In this document: positions 51,701 to 60,254 of the stretch, one piece after another
Layout of the letters: each line of letters begins with the position of its first letter
How positions within the stretch are numbered: position 1 is the stretch's first letter
DNA from: Lodderomyces elongisporus
Taxonomy: Eukaryota; Ascomycota; Pichiomycetes; Serinales; Debaryomycetaceae
DNA length: 64,000 nt
Reading direction: 5' to 3'
Assembly: GCF_030384665.1 (NCBI RefSeq)
Contig: NC_083676.1
Location: 310,001-374,000 of the forward strand
Notes under the pieces: generated by a model
Told to the model about the DNA's origin: nothing
What the model saw: only the letters and a program-made list of their open reading frames with translations
The model's database searches: none
Made by a program: the position numbers and the translations under genes

Positions 51701-53901
51701 TTGATTGTAATTTTGATACCTTGTATAAAATTCTTGATGGTTGCTTAGGAATTGATCGAGCAGATGAACTTGCTGGTATAATGAGCTCTATGCCAAAGTC
51801 GTATTTCTTTTCAGTTGAGGACTTTGTTGAGTTGCCACTGCCACAAAAAACTGAAACAGAGTTTTACAAAAAGGCAGAAGATATCCGAGACGAATACTTG
51901 AAACCAAGCTTAAAGTATTTACAGAAAGTGGTACATGACAAGATACAGAACCGAGGTTTGTTTTGTTCTTGGAAAAGCACCTTTCACGATGACGGTACTA
52001 AATTGATTCCAAAAAACTCAAAAAAATTATTCAATGTTCTTCCACTAATCTGTTTGGAACTGGACAAGGTGGATGATTTTGGTCATTCAAAATGTAATTT
52101 GTTTCTTGAAAAATCCGCTAAACTTATCACGGCATTAAATGTAAATGCACATGAGGTAAATCCAAAAATTCATCGTTTGGTAGAATTGTTGATTGAGCTG
52201 GTTGTACCTAAGGAAGTGGAAATGATCGAATATAATAAAGAATCTCATGAGCATCAGCAGAATGGTGTTGATGAGAAAGAAAATGGGAAAGTAGACGTTA
52301 ATGGACCTGGTAATGAAACAACTGAAAATATATATGACTGGGGTTTGCAAAAGCAACAACAGATTGAAGACTTGTTATCGGACCTTGGTAAGCTTATATC
52401 AGAAAGAAAACTTCTTTTATTGGGAAACACTGGAGTTTACAATTCACTGTTATCTTCTCGTGCTGAAGATTTGAATTTCACCAATATGATGGTTGAGTTG
52501 GGTTCCATTGAATATTCAATCAATGAACCAATGTCATCAAAGTCTTCAAAAATATCTTCCCCCGCCATAGTACAATTTTCAAACCTAGCAAAAAAATTGA
52601 GAAACATATTTGAGAATCAAAAAACAGTGAGCAACATGATTACCCGCGAAGTTAATTTAAATTTCAACGCTATTTTCAATGCTAGAGTTGAGTATTTTAA
52701 ACAACTTCAGCAAATTTCAGACTCAGTATTGCCACCAACGTTTATTGGTTTCGACAGAGAAAAGTTGAAAAAAATAGACGTGGAATTGAAATTTACACGT
52801 CTTGAAAAATCGTTTGTTGAACAAAACCGTTTAATTGAAAATTCTACTGGTAGATTGAGATATTTATCGGAATTGGTTAAAGAATCAAGCTCCAACAATG
52901 CTGATGACTTTGATGGTGCAATGATGTGTATAATATGTCGTTGTGAAATTACTTCCGGCTCACTTACAAAATGTGGACACAAGTTTTGCAAGGAGTGCTT
53001 GCAACATTGGATGAGAAATTCACAATTTTGCCCAATGTGTAAAGATCGAATACAAGCAGGGTCGGTATACAACTTTAATAGGTTTGCACAAAATTTGAAA
53101 GCTGCTGAAGAGACAACGTCTTCGTCTTCGGTTGATAGTTTTGGGGTGAACATGAATAGCATTTACAAGCCTGTTGATCAAAGTGTTGTTGATGAAATAC
53201 AAGACATTAAACTATGGAGCAATTACAGCTCAAAAGTTGATATGATTGTTAAGCAAGCTTTGTATTTACGAACAAAAGATCGTGATGTGCAGATTGTTGT
53301 ATTTAGTCAATGGCGGAAAATGCTCAGTATCCTCGCTGTTGCGTTAAATGCTTCTGGGGTCACGTGTGCTACACTTGGTACGAAACAGTTGAAAAGACCA
53401 CGCGGTGGGCAAGGCGCTATGCACTCAGCATCAACTAGAACTGACCCTGTTGAACTATTCAAAAACCCAGCCAACAAGATTACGTGCTTTCTTTTAGATG
53501 CGAATGCACAAGCCAGCGGGTTGACATTGACGAATGCCACGCATATTTTCTTGTGTGAACCTCTAATCAATACATCATTAGAACTCCAAGCCATTTCCAG
53601 AGTTCATAGAATTGGCCAAACACGTCCAACAACAGTGTGGATGTTTACAATTGCCAATACCGTGGAAGAAAGTGTTGTACTTACTGCAACTAGGAAAAGA
53701 TTGAACTTGATAAAAGAAACTTCGCAAGACAACGGAACTATTGTCGTAAACGAACATGCAATGAGTATTGCTGATTCCTTGACCCTAAACAAGAGCAATG
53801 GACAAAAGAGTTTATTAGAAAAGCGCAATGCAGAAGGTGAAAATGTCAATAGCTCAGACTTATGGGACGCTTTTTTCAGCTCAAACTTGAACAAATGTTA
53901 A
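48712..53901 (+). CDS. IRC20: SNF2-family helicase with RING finger
   Basis: 1,729 residues from the ATG at 48712 (MIVQLHEKELL). Irc20 is the yeast SHPRH-like protein: a SNF2 ATPase with an E3 ligase RING placed between the two helicase lobes, linked to recombination control. Visible are a Ser-rich N-terminus, Walker A in GLLCEEMGLGKTVE (about 350), the Walker B equivalent LLDEVQMVS (about 625), a long insertion, and the C3HC4 RING (CIICRC, CGHKFCKECL, CPMC; about 1405-1445). Helicase lobe 2 ends in AISRVHRIGQTRPTTVW (about 1625). A run of nine CTG codons (50203-50229), plus three nearby, reads as poly-Ser in this clade, inside an insertion of lobe 1. Saccharomyces Irc20 is 1,556 residues. 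Confidence 0.88.
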   Translation: MIVQLHEKELLVYILKQLSALGSTDSPSQSSASSSSSASSASSSSIDTQQRDHKRRKLNQDPDSSQNQHHQGNKIRIFSNHIFFHDVTCSSITKDFSISRGYVKCKVGKNGNTSLTWSKQKGSKQFTILEIGDIENEQTKSELTLLAKASKDNNCLMDFITISGKRQRDGGDFTIEIEYALDYVFTFANVAEDILNELVNYIFKGLANLNMEQEVSVEFFYKCILEHTGKLPLCHEQFDLPDLKTKLLNFQRKTVQWMLTKESALYDLDTGRCEQIIGISASSLNEDKNVIDMMNKIWYGWREIEFNGQQLCFNILTSHLSTIEHLRSYLLEYLKETDKNLYPTILPAKGLLCEEMGLGKTVESTALILLNPRPAEDIGKRISRPLYIMGDHKSMYKAKTTLIIAPNSIIQQWQDEITRLAPSLTVTEYKGIKSYKLMKNKPAIIAEYLGKFDVVFTSYTVLGNELNYANFSKLTRKTRAAKKEMEQFFNEESVQEVLLLLLLLLLPLPLLRALSAFPGKNLNQHTEEKKVDEEKEKQEKQETQETQERDLINSASLEFFHIPDISTKTIQPNSKMLDASSETFYEEALQREVALALEHNKIPDWYHKIDYACPLMLMQFWRVLLDEVQMVSLSSSKCFKSAELIPRFHSWGVSGTPIKRDLDDLQSYLKFLHFYPFDSIHGKKAWKLLISDSHKFQKFWSEMSLRHTKAMVEHDIRLPPQNRIRMTIPFNPVEQNNYDTRFAECLQDIGLDSEGNPTQNDWEMSTDRIQKMKTWLRNLRQLCCSPQFSSLNINRFNSKAAAMGFQQLYFVDTLKSLDDLLDQMLDKVYFEIAEKEKRKLELVIQSAEFLEFIYQPKHATKFLKEGIIETRKIIHRLRLLLQKLIEDYRKDRNKDAKDKLSKQPKYDNNGDANGDETQNIMEVDDAYNNIDHDDNIGTSQESNSYNGENKLEHRVSNLRIRLKNWHLLLHKLYFLYASANFQLYDPEFQLLIAKYQIDCNFDTLYKILDGCLGIDRADELAGIMSSMPKSYFFSVEDFVELPLPQKTETEFYKKAEDIRDEYLKPSLKYLQKVVHDKIQNRGLFCSWKSTFHDDGTKLIPKNSKKLFNVLPLICLELDKVDDFGHSKCNLFLEKSAKLITALNVNAHEVNPKIHRLVELLIELVVPKEVEMIEYNKESHEHQQNGVDEKENGKVDVNGPGNETTENIYDWGLQKQQQIEDLLSDLGKLISERKLLLLGNTGVYNSLLSSRAEDLNFTNMMVELGSIEYSINEPMSSKSSKISSPAIVQFSNLAKKLRNIFENQKTVSNMITREVNLNFNAIFNARVEYFKQLQQISDSVLPPTFIGFDREKLKKIDVELKFTRLEKSFVEQNRLIENSTGRLRYLSELVKESSSNNADDFDGAMMCIICRCEITSGSLTKCGHKFCKECLQHWMRNSQFCPMCKDRIQAGSVYNFNRFAQNLKAAEETTSSSSVDSFGVNMNSIYKPVDQSVVDEIQDIKLWSNYSSKVDMIVKQALYLRTKDRDVQIVVFSQWRKMLSILAVALNASGVTCATLGTKQLKRPRGGQGAMHSASTRTDPVELFKNPANKITCFLLDANAQASGLTLTNATHIFLCEPLINTSLELQAISRVHRIGQTRPTTVWMFTIANTVEESVVLTATRKRLNLIKETSQDNGTIVVNEHAMSIADSLTLNKSNGQKSLLEKRNAEGENVNSSDLWDAFFSSNLNKC
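50203..50229 (+). repeat. (CTG)9 coding repeat
   Basis: Nine CTG codons in frame inside IRC20, followed by CTC CCG CTG CTG. These are poly-Leu in the standard code and poly-Ser with CTG=Ser. Confidence 0.9.
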
Positions 53902-54104
53902 CACAGACATTAATAACAAGGACTTTCAAAGTTTTGTGCAAAAATGGACGTAGAGATAATGATTAATCATAGTTTTACTAAGATCAAAAACAAAAACAAG
54001 AGAAAAAAAAAAAAAAAAAAACAGAAAAGAAAAGAAAAGAAAAGAAATATACTAGAATGCAAAACAAATCAGTATATTGTAATTGTAAATCAGTCTAATT
54101 AAAT
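53902..54104. other. Convergent 3' flank, IRC20 / RFA2
   Basis: 203 A-rich bases with a GAAAA repeat; nothing coding. Confidence 0.5.
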
Positions 54105-54893
54105 TTAAACAGCAATGTAGCCTCCATCATTAAACCCTAGGTAGATTCTTCCATTCTCAATTAACTCATTACACTGTCTCAAACCTTCGTCTTTGGAAAT
54201 TCCTAGCTTCTCGGCAATGTAGTTTATTGGAACACCATCTTGCATAGTCTTACTCTCCTCTGTGATAAATTTCAAAACTCTGTTCATCAAAGATTCATTG
54301 GAATCTTCGTCCTTGACAAATAAATCACCATCTGTGTTTGCACCACTGCTTTTGGGAAGTCCTTGGCTCTTCAAGTGATGATCAATGGCGCTTAAATGAT
54401 GATAAATAATTTGATTGCTATCTTCGATTAATGCTATGGCAGCATTCTGAATACTCTTTTTGTTCATGTGCAATTTCAAAGATCCGCCAACAAAAACGTA
54501 CTTGTTCTTGAAAGCTGAGTATTTTTCAGTTTCAACAGCCAATGAAGTGGTACTTTCATCTACCCATTTACGAACATCGATGGATCCCGTACCGTCCTCA
54601 ACGGTGATGATCACACTCATTCCTTGACCATCAACTTTACGCACAACTCCAACAAAACTAATCATGCTGAGAGTAACGTTGTGTACCAGGAAGTCCCCGT
54701 CTGGTGTTGCTTGTGTTGCTTCTAAAATCTGTTTGATTGTAACTGGTGTTAGACTCGAACGACCTTGTGTTTTCGTACCACCTGATTGTGAACCATTTTC
54801 ATTGCTAAATCCACCTTGAGAATAGCCAGTATTGGTGAACCCTCCATCACCATAGTTGCCTCCATAATTTCCAAAATTACCGTATTCTGACAT
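54105..54893 (-). CDS. RFA2: Replication protein A 32-kDa subunit
   Basis: 262 residues. The N-terminus is Gly/Tyr/Asn/Ser-rich, the usual phosphorylated region (about 1-45). The central OB fold (about 55-165) contains VTLSMISFVGVVRKVDGQGMSVIITVEDGTGSIDVRKW, and the C-terminal winged helix (about 195-262) ends LIENGRIYLGFNDGGYIAV. RPA binds single-stranded DNA in replication, repair and recombination. The start ATG is at 54891-54893. An MCB box (ACGCGT, 54950-54955) is 57 bases upstream and a partial one (ACGCGC) at 55091, which fits G1/S control of yeast RPA genes. Confidence 0.95.
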   Translation of the reverse strand: MSEYGNFGNYGGNYGDGGFTNTGYSQGGFSNENGSQSGGTKTQGRSSLTPVTIKQILEATQATPDGDFLVHNVTLSMISFVGVVRKVDGQGMSVIITVEDGTGSIDVRKWVDESTTSLAVETEKYSAFKNKYVFVGGSLKLHMNKKSIQNAAIALIEDSNQIIYHHLSAIDHHLKSQGLPKSSGANTDGDLFVKDEDSNESLMNRVLKFITEESKTMQDGVPINYIAEKLGISKDEGLRQCNELIENGRIYLGFNDGGYIAV

Positions 54894-55542
54894 CTTGTAC
54901 TAGTTTGCTTGTTGCTGATGTGCTTGGTACCTATAATTGTTGTAGTAGTACGCGTGTATATATCTTTTAGTCCATAAACCTATCTCTGTTTGTTTCGCGT
55001 CTAGTTTTCGTTCTATTTTTTTCTTTTTCTTTTTGGTTTTTTTTTTTTTTTTAATTTTTGCATTCGTTTTTGGCAGAATATTTTTCATGAACGCGCACCA
55101 AACTACATTATTTGCTTTTAAAGAACGGCTCGTGATTATTCACACATAAGGGTTCTATTGAAAAATGCTAACCATGGAACTTAACATATAATAAAACCAA
55201 TTTATACTTAGTGTTCATACTAAGTTAATTACTTTGTATATATCTTTAGCTTAATAAGTGTATACATCTTTTCATTAAAATAATTACTTGACCGAAAGAG
55301 CAAAACAAATTTGTTGCAACTCAAAACCGAATTTCCCTTGCATTTTCTTTTTTCAGGTGTTTTTTTTTCTGGTTTTCGTATTCGACTAATATCAGTTCCT
55401 CGGCACTTATAAAAGTCAATCGTGAGCATATACACACACATATATATATATATATTTGTGTGTGTCTGTGTGCGTGGCTGTGTGTGTTTGAAAAGATCGG
55501 ATACTCAAAGTATACATCTATATTGCTTCACAATCCTCCACG
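54894..55542. other. Divergent promoter region, RFA2 / Ioc3-like
   Basis: 649 bases with MCB elements near RFA2 and a TA/TG microsatellite (55430-55490) near the right-hand gene. Confidence 0.6.
54950..54955. promoter_or_regulatory. MCB element (ACGCGT)
   Basis: Perfect MluI cell-cycle box 57 bases upstream of RFA2, the site bound by MBF at G1/S. A second core, ACGCGC, lies at 55091-55096. Confidence 0.6.
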
Positions 55543-58176
55543 ATGGAAATTGATCCTGAATTTGAAAACGATTTCACATCCTTGCATCAATTAGAGTCCA
55601 ACAAGACAATTGAAACTTCCTATGACGGTGGGCTACGATCTCCTCAGGATCTGAATATTGCTCACTTAGCAGTTAGGCGTGCAGAGCAAGGAAGACCAAC
55701 TCAATTGAGTAGTTTCAATGTCAATGTCAACATGAAAGCTAATTCTGATATTTATGCTCAAAATACTGGAAGCGGTAATAGTGAAGATAATAGTATACTG
55801 TCCCAACACACTGCAGCTCCGGAATTTAAAGTAAAGCTTGTGGAATATGATCCAAATTCTAAACCAGAAAGATTGGGGCGTCCAAGGAAGCACATAACGA
55901 AACCATCATCACCACCAGAAACGTCTTCAGCACAAAACCATAATGAAGCGCTTATTTCCAAGTTTAGATTTGATAACCAACCTTTGGAAGGACCCGGCTC
56001 TCGAGGGGGGAAAACTATTATCCGAGTTCCTAAGGGAAAATTGACATCAAGTGCAAGAAAACGAAAACATCAATCAACACTCAATTTCAGCCCTATCCAG
56101 CATCCTAAGTTAAATGAAACTAAAAAGGATGAAGAAACTGCAAACCCCGAAAATTTCAAAGAATCAAAGGTAACAAAAGAAACTGATGAAAGTGGTGAAA
56201 TTGAAAAATCAAAGGAAGCAAAGGAAGCAAAAGAAACTGGGAATTTAGAAGCTCTTCAGAAATCATCTCCTACCCAGCACAAGGTGAATCTGTTATGTAC
56301 TGCATCTGTGAAGGAAAATCAAGAAACTAAACAAGAAACAATTGAATCATTATTGCATTCAAGCCGACAGCCTGCGTTAGGTGTTTCAAAATCATTGAAG
56401 AAGGTATCTGCCATGTCTTCTCCATCATCTCTGCCGTCGCTATCGCCATCATTGTCTACTCCCTCGTCGATCTTGTCCACTACACTCTCCGGGAATCATA
56501 GAAAACCCCTTGCGTCTACAAAAAGAAATCCAAAGTTACTACCATCCCCTTTGGTGCCAGTCAACCTAATTAGTGACTCATATGCATCCGATAATTTACA
56601 AATCCCCGAAAACTTGGACCATCTTGCTTTAGGCTTTCCTTTAAGAAATTCACTGTTTGGACGTTACGTCGTATTTTTGATCACATATTTGACAAAATTT
56701 GGAGATATCGTTGGGTTTCCCTACAAGTTTGGTCCAAAAGACTTTGAAATTGGACTTGGTCTTAATTTCGAGGTAGGTTTAGAGACTGAACCTGGAAGTA
56801 ATACAGATAATATTACTGATGCTACTAATCCAGAGACTAATATGGATAGTAGGCTGCGGCTGCGGCTGCTGCTGCTGCTGCTGCTGCAGGTGGTGGTGAC
56901 GGCACCACCACGTGTTTCTAAAGAGATGAATGATTTATTTAAAAAATTACTTGGACTTATTTTAAACAGAAAGAAGCATATTCAAAGTCACACAAAAGCT
57001 ATTCAAGAATTGAAGCCGCAGACTAATAAATTAGGTATGCCTTTAGAGTGGAAGCAATATAATTCATTTGACCGCCCAGAATATATTGTTGGAAGTCCTG
57101 TTGATCCCAACCATGCAGAAATTTTGATAAATGAATACCCTATTGAGAGTGAATATGTCAACACTTTTAATCCATTTTATGATAGTGACTTTGAAAACTT
57201 AGGCCTCGATGGATTGGCAAACCCCAAAGACCGATTGGTTATGTTACATACTTTGGCAATGTGGTCTCTAAATACCTCGGAGGTACTAAAATCTTATATG
57301 ACCCAGAATATTCAAGCACAAGATATGCCGGGCGAAAAAGAGACATACTATGGAGCAAGAGCTGTGTTAAATGGCTTTAACAATTGTGAACATATGAAAC
57401 TAAGAACTGTACAACGTCTTTCAAAGATGAAATCAAGTCAAGAGGATTTGAAATACGTTGACCCCACAAGTGACCCTAGAAACCATTCCATGAATATCCG
57501 ATTGGTTGAAAACATTGCGGGTGATTTAGGTTTCCGTGGCGGAATCTTTTACTTGTGTCGAAGCGCAGATGAGGATGCCGGAGGATTAAGTTCAGTTCAA
57601 AAGATGTCCAATGTTTGGAAAGATTCGAAAACCACTCTTTTAGGCACTTGTTCAGATTTCAAGTTATATGTGCACGATATAGCGCAGACTTTAGCGGATA
57701 GCATGCCTATGAGTGATGTACAAGTTGATGAAAACGACAACGAGAAAAAAGTAGCGAGTAATTATACAATAGACTTGGATAAGAATTGGTATGAAGTTGC
57801 TTCTAATTGCACAGAGTTGCAAGATTTTATCAACTACCTTGATGAAAAATTGAGTAATGAGTTACAAACATTGAAGCGTACATTATTTTACAAATCAGTT
57901 GAGAATTTACACAATTATTTATCTGGCATCTTTAATCTACTCCAGAGACACGAGGAAATTGCATCATCGGCAAGGATAAAAAGAAGAAAGGTGGTAGACT
58001 ATAGTAATAATGGAGCAGGAAATGTATTTGAGCTGGCTCATGAGTGGTTCGAAGATGAAAACAAAGGTGAGCACGATGAGCTAGACGAACAAGAATATGT
58101 TGACGATGAGCTAGAGAATGATGATGCTCTTGTCGAGGATGCAAATGATGAAGATGACAAAGACTATTTAGACTAA
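55543..58176 (+). CDS. Probable chromatin-remodeller accessory subunit (Ioc3/Esc8-like)
   Basis: An 877-residue nuclear-looking protein. It has an AT-hook-like LGRPRKH (about 110), a Lys/Glu-rich disordered part (about 190-260), a Ser-rich stretch (about 300-325), and a conserved segment IPENLDHLALGFPLRNSLFGRYVVFLI (about 355-390). The C-terminal half contains FENLGLDGLANPKDRLVMLHTLAMWSLNTSEVLKSY (about 550) and GDLGFRGGIFYLCRS (about 665), patterns that recall the WHIM-type segments of ISWI partner proteins such as Ioc3. The end is acidic. The CTG run at 56854-56886 (nine CTG, some split by CGG) gives Ser in this clade. Ioc3/Esc8 identity is a moderate guess; a remodeller partner role is supported mainly by pattern. 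Confidence 0.5.
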   Translation: MEIDPEFENDFTSLHQLESNKTIETSYDGGLRSPQDLNIAHLAVRRAEQGRPTQLSSFNVNVNMKANSDIYAQNTGSGNSEDNSILSQHTAAPEFKVKLVEYDPNSKPERLGRPRKHITKPSSPPETSSAQNHNEALISKFRFDNQPLEGPGSRGGKTIIRVPKGKLTSSARKRKHQSTLNFSPIQHPKLNETKKDEETANPENFKESKVTKETDESGEIEKSKEAKEAKETGNLEALQKSSPTQHKVNLLCTASVKENQETKQETIESLLHSSRQPALGVSKSLKKVSAMSSPSSLPSLSPSLSTPSSILSTTLSGNHRKPLASTKRNPKLLPSPLVPVNLISDSYASDNLQIPENLDHLALGFPLRNSLFGRYVVFLITYLTKFGDIVGFPYKFGPKDFEIGLGLNFEVGLETEPGSNTDNITDATNPETNMDSRLRLRLLLLLLLQVVVTAPPRVSKEMNDLFKKLLGLILNRKKHIQSHTKAIQELKPQTNKLGMPLEWKQYNSFDRPEYIVGSPVDPNHAEILINEYPIESEYVNTFNPFYDSDFENLGLDGLANPKDRLVMLHTLAMWSLNTSEVLKSYMTQNIQAQDMPGEKETYYGARAVLNGFNNCEHMKLRTVQRLSKMKSSQEDLKYVDPTSDPRNHSMNIRLVENIAGDLGFRGGIFYLCRSADEDAGGLSSVQKMSNVWKDSKTTLLGTCSDFKLYVHDIAQTLADSMPMSDVQVDENDNEKKVASNYTIDLDKNWYEVASNCTELQDFINYLDEKLSNELQTLKRTLFYKSVENLHNYLSGIFNLLQRHEEIASSARIKRRKVVDYSNNGAGNVFELAHEWFEDENKGEHDELDEQEYVDDELENDDALVEDANDEDDKDYLD
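56854..56886 (+). repeat. CTG-rich coding repeat
   Basis: CTG CGG CTG CGG followed by seven CTG codons in frame, reading Ser-Arg-Ser-Arg and poly-Ser in this clade. Confidence 0.85.
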
Positions 58177-58188
58177 GTACTCACTATA

Positions 58189-59646
58189 CTAAAACTTACT
58201 TGCTCCGAATAAAAGGTCGATTTTCTCTTTAATCATATCTTCATTGTCGATGAAATATTGAGCTCTTCTAACAACCTCCTCGTCGTATCCTTCATCACTC
58301 TTTAATGCCTTCAATGTCTCAGATTGAGTTTCCAACCATTTCTGTATGAATCCAACTGGATCCTTGCTTAATTCACTGAAAAATATTTCCCTTGAATTAG
58401 CGTTTCGCAAGGCAATGATAGCAAGCGATATCTTTTGGTTAAGCTTTTCAATCATTGCATCGTGTTGAGATAATGTCTCAAACGCACTCTTGTTAAGCTC
58501 TAATAATTCCTTCTGCGCTTGCGAAAGATTGATTGGCAATTCCACTGGGATATCCACAATCAAGTTTCCCAAAGTATTGGAAGTTCTCGTATCTACTTCA
58601 TATTCAATCATCACTGGCTCTCGGGGTTTGAAATGTGGTTGTATGAGCCTGTACAAGTCTTTGAACGTAAACTCGCGCACTTTCAATAACTCAAACAACG
58701 TGTCATCGGCAACAGTTAGCGAGAAATCGTTGTTTATATCCCCAGAACCTGTACCTGCAACTCCCGCACCCGCACCAACTCCAACTCCAACTCCAACTCC
58801 AGCACCTACGCCAGCACCTGCTCCGGACTTGTCGCTCAGAGACATACTGTGATTTTCAACAGCAGGAACGTGCATATACTCCTCGGTGTTTTTCAAAAGT
58901 TTATTCCACAAAACATAGATCCATATTGTGTACATGGCCTCTTGTTGAGTGCACTCTGTCTTTCCAATGAATTGAGCCATCTCATCTGACAACTGCAACT
59001 TTGACGAGTAACTTTTAAGTAGTAGCGCAATCTTTACTTTAATATTGTGAAGGCCATTTCTTTTCACGTCGAGACCATCAAAGCTTGTATCGATTGATGG
59101 ATTTCGCATTGCATTATTAGATCCATCATCTCTCCATTCTATAATATTTTGTTGTGATTCCTCTAGGTTCGGATAGTGTTCATTGGGAAGTAAATCTATT
59201 GATGCCGCTGATAAAAATGTGCTAAACTTTAATCTACTCGACTCTGTAGCTTCAACTTTATTGTCACCAATGAATTTACCCTCTACTCTCAAAGTCCACG
59301 TTGGTTCGGCATTAGGATCAGGCACATATTCAGTTTGCTGTTGCTGTTGTTGTTGTTGTTGTTGTTGTTGTTGCAACTGTTTCTGCCAAGGTTGGTTCTC
59401 ACAAGTATTGTACACAAACACTCTCAACAATCCCGTATTTGACTTGTACTCAAATGGGTGAATGGTCTTTTGTTGAATGGCTTGGAAATCGAGTGCCTTT
59501 CTGGCAATAAGTAAATCAATCTTTCGTTCGGCTTCTTTCAAATTTTTGTAATCTTCGAGATTCGGGATTTTATCATAGATAGACTGAGGTATAGTTATAT
59601 CCGTTGGGGAGTATGAGACGGTGGGCAATCCATTTCTTTGCGACAT
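58189..59646 (-). CDS. RSC6: SWIB-domain subunit of RSC (or SWI/SNF)
   Basis: 485 residues from the ATG at 59644-59646 (MSQRNGLPTVSYS). It is homologous to Rsc6 and Snf12/Swp73 (BAF60), core subunits of RSC and SWI/SNF. The N-terminal part contains IPNLEDYKNLKEAERKID and a poly-Gln run (CAA/CAG, about 59334-59375). A SWIB/MDM2-type domain follows (about 215-345: LSDEMAQFIGKTECTQQEAMYTIWIYV to FTFKDLYRLIQPHFKP), split by a long Gly/Ala/Val repeat (about 58745-58830). A C-terminal helical part is present. The length is close to Saccharomyces Rsc6 (483), so RSC6 is preferred over SNF12. It converges with the Ioc3-like gene with only 12 bases between stops. Confidence 0.82.
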   Translation of the reverse strand: MSQRNGLPTVSYSPTDITIPQSIYDKIPNLEDYKNLKEAERKIDLLIARKALDFQAIQQKTIHPFEYKSNTGLLRVFVYNTCENQPWQKQLQQQQQQQQQQQQQTEYVPDPNAEPTWTLRVEGKFIGDNKVEATESSRLKFSTFLSAASIDLLPNEHYPNLEESQQNIIEWRDDGSNNAMRNPSIDTSFDGLDVKRNGLHNIKVKIALLLKSYSSKLQLSDEMAQFIGKTECTQQEAMYTIWIYVLWNKLLKNTEEYMHVPAVENHSMSLSDKSGAGAGVGAGVGVGVGVGAGAGVAGTGSGDINNDFSLTVADDTLFELLKVREFTFKDLYRLIQPHFKPREPVMIEYEVDTRTSNTLGNLIVDIPVELPINLSQAQKELLELNKSAFETLSQHDAMIEKLNQKISLAIIALRNANSREIFFSELSKDPVGFIQKWLETQSETLKALKSDEGYDEEVVRRAQYFIDNEDMIKEKIDLLFGASKF

Positions 59647-60254
59647 TGTGGAGCAAAGGGAACTAAGCAAAGTGAGGATTGAACGGAGGAAAAAAGAAAG
59701 AAAAACCAAGAATAAAAGCTTGAAAACAATAAAATGAAAAAAGAAATACAAAGTTCTCGTGTAGGGTACCTTTTTTTATGAGTGTTTCTGTGGCACTGTT
59801 TGTATCAAAAGTGTTGTGATTCCAATTCGATGAATTCTTCTGGTTCCAATGTGCTTTTGAATTTCGTTTTGGATTAGTGCGGGTTTCTCTTGGAAATGCG
59901 TTTTGCGTTTTGAGTTTTGAGTTTTGAGTTGTGCTTTGTTTGTCTTTCTTTGTCTTTTTCTTTTTTGCTTTTCCTTTTTGTTGTTTCTTCTTTTCCTCTT
60001 TTCTACTTTTCAACTTTTTTCGGTTGTTGTTTATTTTTTTTTGGTTTTTGGTTTTTCGTTGATACTCGTGATTTTCAAATTCAGACACGACTCTCGTACT
60101 TTAGAAGTGTGGTTATCATCTCCCGGTCCTTACCACTATTTTTACTAGATGTTTTAGGGTGTCTTTCCTTCCATTTTAATTTTAAATTTCAAATTTTTTT
60201 TTCTTATATTTTGACTTTACCCGTGTCGACATCAAACATTTTGGATGAATTTTT
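59647..60254. other. Divergent promoter region, RSC6 / desaturase
   Basis: 608 bases between two starts. It is T-rich on the right; the RSC6 frame is open 35 codons upstream without an ATG. Confidence 0.55.
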
